A DNA stretch of 28,637 nucleotides from JAMCRM01 sp041685075 (lineage in GTDB: Bacteria; Acidobacteriota; Terriglobia; Bryobacterales; Bryobacteraceae): the NCBI GenBank assembly GCA_041685075.1, contig JAWLGN010000033.1, positions 1-28,637 of the forward strand, given 5' to 3'. The position numbers and the translations under genes were made by a program. Positions 23,428-28,637 of this stretch are shown piece by piece; the stretch's first letter is position 1; every line of letters starts with the position of its first letter. The notes under the pieces were generated by a model that was not told the DNA's origin, made no database searches, and saw only the letters and a list, made by a program, of their open reading frames with translations.

Positions 23428-26085
23428 ATGCGACCTTTCGTGTGTCCGGCCGCGCTCCTGGCGCTGGCAGCCCTGTCCTTCGCGCAGCAGCCTCCCCTCA
23501 TCGATCGCGACATCTTTTTCGGCGATCCTGAGATTTCCGCTGCACAGCTCTCGCCCGACGGCAAATACATCGCTTTCATGAAGCCCCTGAACCAGACCCG
23601 AAACATTTGGGTCAAGGAGGCGCAGGCTCCGTTCGAATCGGCCCGTCCCGTCACTGCCGACACCAGGCGGCCCATCCCTGGATTTTTCTGGAGCCGCGAT
23701 GGCAAATACATCCTCTTCGTGCAGGACCAGGCCGGCGACGAGAACTTCAACGTCTACGCCGTCGACCCGGCCGGCAAACCGCCCGCGGGGGAGTTGGTAC
23801 CGCCCGCGCGCAATCTGACCGATCGCAAGGGCGTCAGGGCCATCATTCACGCCGTTCCGAAGAGCGATCCCGATACCATTTGGATTGGCCTCAATGATCG
23901 GGACAGGGCTTGGCACGATCTTCACAAAGTGAAGATTTCGACCGGAGAATCAACCCTGGTCCGAAGGAACACGGATCGCGTTACCGGGTGGATCTTCGAC
24001 CTGAAAGACGAGTTGCGGCTCGCCGTGCGCTCCAGGCCCTCCGGAGAAACCGAAATCCTCCGGGTCGCCGCCAGCGAGATGACCCCCATCTACTCCTGCG
24101 GCGTCTTCGAAACCTGCGCGCCCGTCCGCTTCCACAAAGACAACAAGCGCGTTTACCTCATCACCAACCGCGGGAACCTGAACCTGATCCAACTCGAACT
24201 CCTCGATCCACAGACCGGGCAAACCCGGTTCGTCGAGGCGGATCCCTTGAAGAGAGTCGATTTCTCCGGCATCACCATCAGCGAGGTGACCGACGAGCCG
24301 ATTGTCACTGTCTACAACGACGAGAAACCGCGCCTGGTCTGGAAGGACAAGAGCTATGAGGCGGACTACCGGCGGTTTCAGAAGGAGATTCCCGGCGCCA
24401 TCGTGCGGTTCGTGTCGCGAACCCGGGACGAACGGCTTTGGCTGGTGTCGCTGATGCGGGATACCGAACCGGGCGTCGCCTACCTCTACGACCGCAAGAC
24501 CAGGAATCTGACGCTCCAGTACAGGCTTCGGGAGCGGCTCCCGCGCGAGCACATGGCGGAGATGCGGGCGATCCGCTACGCCTCGAAGGACGGGTTGGAA
24601 GTGCCCGCGTACCTTACGCTTCCCAAGGGCGTTGAACCGAAGAACCTGCCGGTTGTGGTCTTCCCGCATGGCGGCCCCTGGGGCAGGGACGGCTGGAACT
24701 TCAACAGCTTCGCGCAGTTTCTCGCCAATCGCGGCTATGCCGTCCTCCAACCCAACTTCCGCGGCTCCACGGGGTACGGCAAGGAGTTTCTGAACAAGGG
24801 TAACAACCAGTGGGGCGAGGCCATGCAGGACGACATCACCTGGGGCGTGAAGCACCTGCTTCAGGAAGGCATCGCCGATCCGAAACGGGTCGGGATCATG
24901 GGCATCTCCTACGGCGGATACGCCACCCTGGCCGGCCTGGCCTTTACGCCGGACCTCTATGCCGCCGGCGTGGACGTTGTGGGCCCCTCGAACCTGTTGA
25001 CCCTGCTGGACTCCATCCCGCCCTATTGGGAAGCCTTCCGGGCCACCTTGTACCAGCGCACCGGCGACCCGAAATCCCCCGCGGACCGGGAGCGTTTGAA
25101 GAGGCAATCTCCGCTCTTCTCCGCGGATAAAATCAAGGCGCCCCTCATGGTGGTGCAGGGCGCCAACGATCCCCGCGTGAACAAGGCCGAATCCGACCAG
25201 ATTGTCGTGGCGCTGCGCGACCGCGGCTTCCCCGTAACGTACCTCGTCGCTCCCGACGAGGGCCACGGTTTTGCGCGTCCCGTGAACAACAAAGCCATGA
25301 TCGCGGCTGCCGAGAAGTTCCTGGCTGCGCACTTGGGCGGCCGCTTCCAGGAGAGCATGACGGCCGACGTCGCCACCCGCCTGAAGGAGATTACGGTCGA
25401 TCCGAAGACCGTAGCGCTGTCGCAAAAGGTCGATCCGGCAAGCGTGGGGCTGCCGCAGGTGGTTGCCCCCCTGGTTCCCGGCACCTACCGGTACCGGGTC
25501 GAAATCAAGATGGGGGATCGGGTGCTCAATATGACCACCAGCACGGAGATTCGCCAGGAGGGATCGACCTGGAGGGTGACCGAAAAGGCCGCCACGCCCG
25601 GCGGCGAAGCGATGGACGAGGCCGTCCTGGACGGCAAGTCGCTGGCGCTGATGCGGCGGGTGATCCGTCAAGGACCGCTGGACTACAGCATGGAGATCCA
25701 GGGCAACAAGCTCACCGGTACCATGACGGTGCAGGGCAACCGGAAATCCGTGGAGGCGGATCTTGGCGGCCCGTTGTTCGCCGATGCCGCCGGAGCGGCG
25801 CACGCTATCGCAGCCCTGCCGCTCGCCGAAGGCTACGAGGCGCACTTCCGCAACTTCGACGTGCAAAGGCAGAGGCCGAAACTCATGCGCCTGCGGGTTG
25901 CCGGCGAGGAGGCGGTCACGGTGCCGGCAGGGACGTTCCAGGCCTGGCGCGTCGAGATCACTTCCGCCGAAGGCGGGCCCGACGATAGGACTATTTGGGT
26001 GGCGAAGGATTCGCGCAAGCCCGTACAGCTTGCCGCCGTGCTGGCCCGCATGGGTGGCGCCCTCACGACGGCCCAACTGGAGTAG
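23428..26085 (+). CDS. Secreted S9-family peptidase fused to a DUF3108-like C-terminal domain
   Basis: The 885-residue protein starts with a signal peptide (about residues 1-18, ending LSFAQQ). A beta-propeller-like region follows (about 25-390, with repeats such as LSPDGKYIAFMK and WSRDGKYILFVQD). The alpha/beta peptidase domain covers about 400-650. The catalytic triad is readable: Ser494 in GISYGGYA, Asp581 in GANDPRV, His613 in EGHGF. This is typical of acylaminoacyl/dipeptidyl-peptidase-like enzymes of about 650 residues. Residues ~686-885 are an extra domain with TVPAGTF (831-837) and TIWVAKDSRKPVQL, the same signature as the separate DUF3108 gene at 5529. ATG 23428 is chosen for the signal peptide; the open frame runs upstream to 23278. 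Confidence 0.9.
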   Translation: MRPFVCPAALLALAALSFAQQPPLIDRDIFFGDPEISAAQLSPDGKYIAFMKPLNQTRNIWVKEAQAPFESARPVTADTRRPIPGFFWSRDGKYILFVQDQAGDENFNVYAVDPAGKPPAGELVPPARNLTDRKGVRAIIHAVPKSDPDTIWIGLNDRDRAWHDLHKVKISTGESTLVRRNTDRVTGWIFDLKDELRLAVRSRPSGETEILRVAASEMTPIYSCGVFETCAPVRFHKDNKRVYLITNRGNLNLIQLELLDPQTGQTRFVEADPLKRVDFSGITISEVTDEPIVTVYNDEKPRLVWKDKSYEADYRRFQKEIPGAIVRFVSRTRDERLWLVSLMRDTEPGVAYLYDRKTRNLTLQYRLRERLPREHMAEMRAIRYASKDGLEVPAYLTLPKGVEPKNLPVVVFPHGGPWGRDGWNFNSFAQFLANRGYAVLQPNFRGSTGYGKEFLNKGNNQWGEAMQDDITWGVKHLLQEGIADPKRVGIMGISYGGYATLAGLAFTPDLYAAGVDVVGPSNLLTLLDSIPPYWEAFRATLYQRTGDPKSPADRERLKRQSPLFSADKIKAPLMVVQGANDPRVNKAESDQIVVALRDRGFPVTYLVAPDEGHGFARPVNNKAMIAAAEKFLAAHLGGRFQESMTADVATRLKEITVDPKTVALSQKVDPASVGLPQVVAPLVPGTYRYRVEIKMGDRVLNMTTSTEIRQEGSTWRVTEKAATPGGEAMDEAVLDGKSLALMRRVIRQGPLDYSMEIQGNKLTGTMTVQGNRKSVEADLGGPLFADAAGAAHAIAALPLAEGYEAHFRNFDVQRQRPKLMRLRVAGEEAVTVPAGTFQAWRVEITSAEGGPDDRTIWVAKDSRKPVQLAAVLARMGGALTTAQLE

Positions 26086-26112
26086 CGCGCGCCGGAGTTG
26101 CCGCAGCCGGGC

Positions 26113-26118
26113 TATACT
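26113..26118 (+). promoter_or_regulatory. -10-like box abutting the ATL start
   Basis: TATACT (5 of 6 to TATAAT) ends five nucleotides before the TTG at 26124, and no Shine-Dalgarno sequence is present. Either a leaderless transcript from TTG or a later start at ATG 26148 is possible. Confidence 0.35.
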
Positions 26119-26123
26119 CCGGT

Positions 26124-26420
26124 TTGGATCGCTCGGTTTTCTTGCGAATGGTGCGGCGCATTCCCCGGGGCAAGGTGGCTACGTACGGCGGGGTCGCGCG
26201 CGCCGCCGGATATCCGGGGGCGGCGCGGCAGGTGGCCTGGGCCTTGCACGTCGCCTCGGGCCCGCTACCCTGGCACCGGGTCGTCGGGGCCGGAGGACGC
26301 ATCCTGCTCAGGGGAGAGGCGGGACTGGAACAGCGGCTGCGGCTTTCCCGCGAGGGCGTTGCCTTCCGGCGCGATCGCGTCGATATGGCTGCCCACGAGT
26401 ACCGCTTCAATGGCCGTTGA
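26124..26420 (+). CDS. Alkyltransferase-like (ATL) DNA-binding protein, MGMT family
   Basis: The product is about 98 residues if TTG 26124 is the start. It matches the C-terminal DNA-binding domain of O6-alkylguanine-DNA alkyltransferase: IPRGKVATYGGVARAAG, the helix AARQVAWAL, and PWHRVVGAGG. In active MGMT the last motif is PCHRV. Here Trp50 replaces the acceptor Cys, the hallmark of ATL proteins. ATLs bind O6-alkylguanine lesions and recruit nucleotide-excision repair instead of transferring the alkyl group. Tyr21 and Arg35 fit the base-flipping Tyr and Arg finger. ATG 26148 would shorten the N-terminus to 90 residues and remove part of the first helix. The gene ends 6 nt from the convergent lgt stop. 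Confidence 0.82.
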   Translation: MDRSVFLRMVRRIPRGKVATYGGVARAAGYPGAARQVAWALHVASGPLPWHRVVGAGGRILLRGEAGLEQRLRLSREGVAFRRDRVDMAAHEYRFNGR

Positions 26421-26426
26421 GATCCG

Positions 26427-27230
26427 CTACCGCGCCGCCGGTGCCGCGGGCTCCGTTACCGGCTGCCGTTTCCGCACCCGCGCCCAGTAGACGGCACCCA
26501 GCGCGAACAGCCCCAGGGAGATGAACTGCGCCGCGTTCAGCGGGGTGCCCAGGAAGTTCGGCTGCTCCTGGAAGCGCACGAACTCCACGAGGAACCGCAC
26601 CGCCGAGTACAGCATCAGGTAGAGGCTGATGATCGCCCCGTGGTGGTGCGGCCGCTTGATGGCCCGGTAGAGCAACACGAAGATCACGAACTCCGCCGCC
26701 GCCTCGTACAACTGCGTGGGATGCAGCGCCACCCCCAGCGGCACCCCCACCAGCCGGTTGGCCTCCGGGTTGGTGAAGGTCACGGCCCAGGGCAGGGAAG
26801 TAGGCTCTCCCCAGCAGCAGCCCGCCGAGAAGCAGCCCAGCCGGCCGATGCCGTGCCCCAGCGCAATGCCGGGCGCGAAGGTATCGGCGGTCTTCAACGG
26901 CGGCAGCTTGCTCCGCCGCATGTAGACGAATGCCGTGATCAGAGCGGCGATCAGCCCGCCGTAAAAGATTCCGCCCGCCTGGAGCGTGGAAAGCGAGAAG
27001 ATCTCCCCGGGGTTTTGAGCGTAGTAGCCCGCGTCCACCACGAACATCAGCAGCTTGGCGCCCAGGATGGCGGCGATGGCGCAGTAGATCGCCAGGTTCA
27101 GCACAGCCTCGGCATCGAGACCTCTCTGCCGCGCCAGCCTGCCGGTGAGCCACAGCGCCGTCAGGAATGCCAGCGCCACCAGCACCCCATAGGTGTGAAG
27201 AAACGGAAGATGAAAGAGTTCAGGTAGCAT
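26427..27230 (-). CDS. lgt: Prolipoprotein diacylglyceryl transferase
   Basis: The 267-residue polytopic inner-membrane enzyme moves diacylglycerol from phosphatidylglycerol to the lipobox Cys. There are about seven hydrophobic segments. The Lgt signature appears as GHGIGRLGCFSAGCCWGEPT, with the essential Arg at residue 130. The upstream motif GGIFYGGL has Tyr where E. coli has His in HGG. HPTQLYEA is also typical. The start is ATG 27230, overlapping the lspA stop by one nucleotide (TGATG). The frame is open further upstream, but that part lies over lspA in another frame and is not coding. It is the last gene of the ileS-lspA-lgt run. Confidence 0.93.
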   Translation of the reverse strand: MLPELFHLPFLHTYGVLVALAFLTALWLTGRLARQRGLDAEAVLNLAIYCAIAAILGAKLLMFVVDAGYYAQNPGEIFSLSTLQAGGIFYGGLIAALITAFVYMRRSKLPPLKTADTFAPGIALGHGIGRLGCFSAGCCWGEPTSLPWAVTFTNPEANRLVGVPLGVALHPTQLYEAAAEFVIFVLLYRAIKRPHHHGAIISLYLMLYSAVRFLVEFVRFQEQPNFLGTPLNAAQFISLGLFALGAVYWARVRKRQPVTEPAAPAAR

Positions 27231-27721
27231 CAGGTTCGCGCCGGTTGGCGGTTGGGCCGCAACAGATCCATCAACAGCAGCCCGCTGCCCACCACGATGG
27301 CGCTGTCGGCAAGGTTGAACGTCGGCCAGTGCAGGCTGCCGATGTAGAACTCCAGGAAATCGGTCACCCGGCCCCAGGCAATGCGGTCGAAAACGTTGCC
27401 CGCGGCGCCGCCCAGTACCAGCGCCAGGCCCGCCACGCTGAGCCGGTCCATCTGCCGCGCTTTCCACAGCATGGCGCCCACCAGCGCGATGGCCGCCACC
27501 GAAAGCGCCGATAAAATCAGGGGGCGCAGGCCCGAAGTCGAACCGGCGAACAGCCCGAAGGCCACCCCGGTGTTCTGGGTGTGGATGATATCGAAAAAGC
27601 CGGGGATTACGGTATAGGTATCGGTGAAGGAGACGCGGGTCTCCACCAGCCACTTGGTGAAGCGGTCCGCCGCGAACACCAGGGTGGCCAGCGCATACGC
27701 TTTCAACCGGATATCAGCCAT
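27230..27721 (-). CDS. lspA: Lipoprotein signal peptidase II
   Basis: The 163-residue inner-membrane aspartyl protease cleaves the signal peptide of diacylglyceryl-prolipoproteins. It has four hydrophobic helices and the conserved motifs ADRFTKWLV, NTGVAFGLF, GGAAGNVFDRIAWGRVTDF and FNLADSAIVVG. Catalytic Asp112 and Asp139 are both present. Length is normal. ATG 27721 overlaps the 3' end of ileS by 8 nt, and its stop overlaps the lgt start, so the three genes are probably one transcript. An upstream in-frame extension to 27919 lies over ileS and is rejected. Confidence 0.95.
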   Translation of the reverse strand: MADIRLKAYALATLVFAADRFTKWLVETRVSFTDTYTVIPGFFDIIHTQNTGVAFGLFAGSTSGLRPLILSALSVAAIALVGAMLWKARQMDRLSVAGLALVLGGAAGNVFDRIAWGRVTDFLEFYIGSLHWPTFNLADSAIVVGSGLLLMDLLRPNRQPART

Positions 27722-28637
27722 TCCGCATCTCTTCCACCGCCGAGGCGCAGGCGGCGCAGATGTTGGGGTAGGCCGCGTTCGAGCCGACGTCCTCGGTATA
27801 TTTCCAGCACCGCGCGCACTTGGCGCCCGAGGCGCGCTCCACCCGCACCTGCAACTCATCTCCGCCTTCATCCAGGGAAACCTGCGAGACGATGAACAGG
27901 GCCGGCAGCTCCCCTGCATACTCCTGCAACAACGGATACAGGTCGCCGTTGGCCAAAAGGTGCACTCGGGCCTCCAACGGGGCGCCGATCAACTTCCCGT
28001 TCCGGGCCGCTTCCAGGCTTTTCAGTACGTCCCCTCTCACTTCCATGAGACGGTCCCAGTTGGAGGCCCGTTTCCGCAGCGCATCGGGTATGCCGTCGCT
28101 CAACTCCGCGGGCTCGGGGAAGTAAGCGGTGTGCACGCTCCCGGGCTGGTCGAGGTGCCCCCAGACCTCCTCGGAGGTGAAGGCCATCAGCGGGGCCAGC
28201 AGCCGGACCAGGGCGTGGGCCAGCCGCCACAGCGCCGTCTGCGCGCTGCGCCGCGCGTGCGACTTCGTCGCCGCCGTGTAGAGCCGGTCCTTCAGCACGT
28301 CGAAGTAGATGGCGCTCAGATCCACCGCCGCGAAGTCGTAAACCGCGTGGTAAACCTTGTGGAAGGCGAACTCCTCGTACCACTTCAGGCAGCGCGCTAC
28401 CAGGTCCTCGGTGCGCAGCAAAATCCAGGCGTCGATCTCCAGCAGCTCGGAGCCATCGACCGCATCACTCGCGGGGTCGAAATCCGCCAGGTTGCCCAGC
28501 GCGTAGCGGAACGTGTTGCGGAGCTTTCTGTACGCTTCGGTGAGGCGCGTCAGGATGGTTTCCGAGATCCGCACATCCTCGTTGAACTCCATTGAGGAGA
28601 CCCACAGCCGCACGATCTCCGCGCCGTGGTGCTTGAT
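27714..28637 (-). CDS. ileS: Isoleucyl-tRNA synthetase, C-terminal part (partial)
   Basis: The visible 307 residues are the C-terminal end of a class I synthetase; the 5' part lies beyond the right edge of the window. The fragment begins IKHHGAEIVRLWVSSMEF, the segment after the KMSKS region. It continues through the anticodon-binding helical domain (RLTEAYRKLRNTFRYALGNL, APLMAFTSEEVWGHL). It ends with the zinc ribbon CARCW (preceded by AK) and later CAAC, present in bacterial IleS of the E. coli type. ileS next to lspA is a very common bacterial arrangement. The frame is open through the window edge. Confidence 0.95.
   Translation of the reverse strand: MKHHGAEIVRLWVSSMEFNEDVRISETILTRLTEAYRKLRNTFRYALGNLADFDPASDAVDGSELLEIDAWILLRTEDLVARCLKWYEEFAFHKVYHAVYDFAAVDLSAIYFDVLKDRLYTAATKSHARRSAQTALWRLAHALVRLLAPLMAFTSEEVWGHLDQPGSVHTAYFPEPAELSDGIPDALRKRASNWDRLMEVRGDVLKSLEAARNGKLIGAPLEARVHLLANGDLYPLLQEYAGELPALFIVSQVSLDEGGDELQVRVERASGAKCARCWKYTEDVGSNAAYPNICAACASAVEEMRNG

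Noticed and set aside
27231..27653. N-terminal extension of Lgt over lspA
   Set aside because: Residues are Arg/Gly/His-rich with no membrane segments, and the lspA frame there contains the catalytic Asp residues.

Overview
The window is about 28.6 kb of compact, GC-rich chromosomal DNA from a Gram-negative bacterium. An outer-membrane Omp85 protein, TamB, an Oar-like TonB-dependent receptor and lipoprotein-processing genes all imply two membranes. The long receptor with an N-terminal CnaB-like domain, the PF20091-type alpha/beta hydrolase, the S9 peptidase and the sulfatase together look most like an acidobacterium of the Solibacter/Bryobacter kind. That placement is inference from gene content, not a database result. 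I see no rRNA, tRNA, CRISPR array, insertion sequence or integrase.

Left region (1-8651), secreted and outer-membrane functions. On the minus strand lie an exported alpha/beta hydrolase and a large TonB-dependent receptor, separated by a clear intrinsic terminator. The receptor has a good promoter (TTGACT, 17-nt spacer, TAGAGT). Divergent from it is a plus-strand operon of three exported proteins: a DUF3108 protein, an SGNH/GDSL esterase and a Tat-exported sulfatase. The set could take up and hydrolyse an esterified or sulfated environmental polymer.

Middle region (8648-17639), envelope biogenesis. A minus-strand operon with 1-4 nt overlaps encodes an Omp85 protein with what I count as seven POTRA repeats, a short SurA-N-like protein without a PPIase domain, and TamB. 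This is a TAM/BAM-like module with a dedicated chaperone-like partner. Divergent from it is a ThiF/MoeB-type adenylyltransferase, followed tail-to-tail by a small unknown protein whose ribosome binding site lies in a predicted hairpin.

Right region (17762-28637), mostly housekeeping. Crotonase, ribH and nusB are tightly packed on the minus strand. lepA is divergent and is followed by a soluble PAS-PAS histidine kinase with no neighbouring response regulator. Then come a small lipoprotein, an S9 peptidase fused to a DUF3108-like C-terminal domain, an alkyltransferase-like (ATL) protein with Trp in place of the active Cys, and a minus-strand ileS (partial), lspA, lgt operon for lipoprotein maturation.

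I found no wholly new system. The most distinctive points are the seven-POTRA Omp85 / SurA-like / TamB operon, the peptidase-DUF3108 fusion, start codons lying directly behind -10-like boxes (possible leaderless mRNAs), and the hairpin over the ribosome binding site of the small gene.
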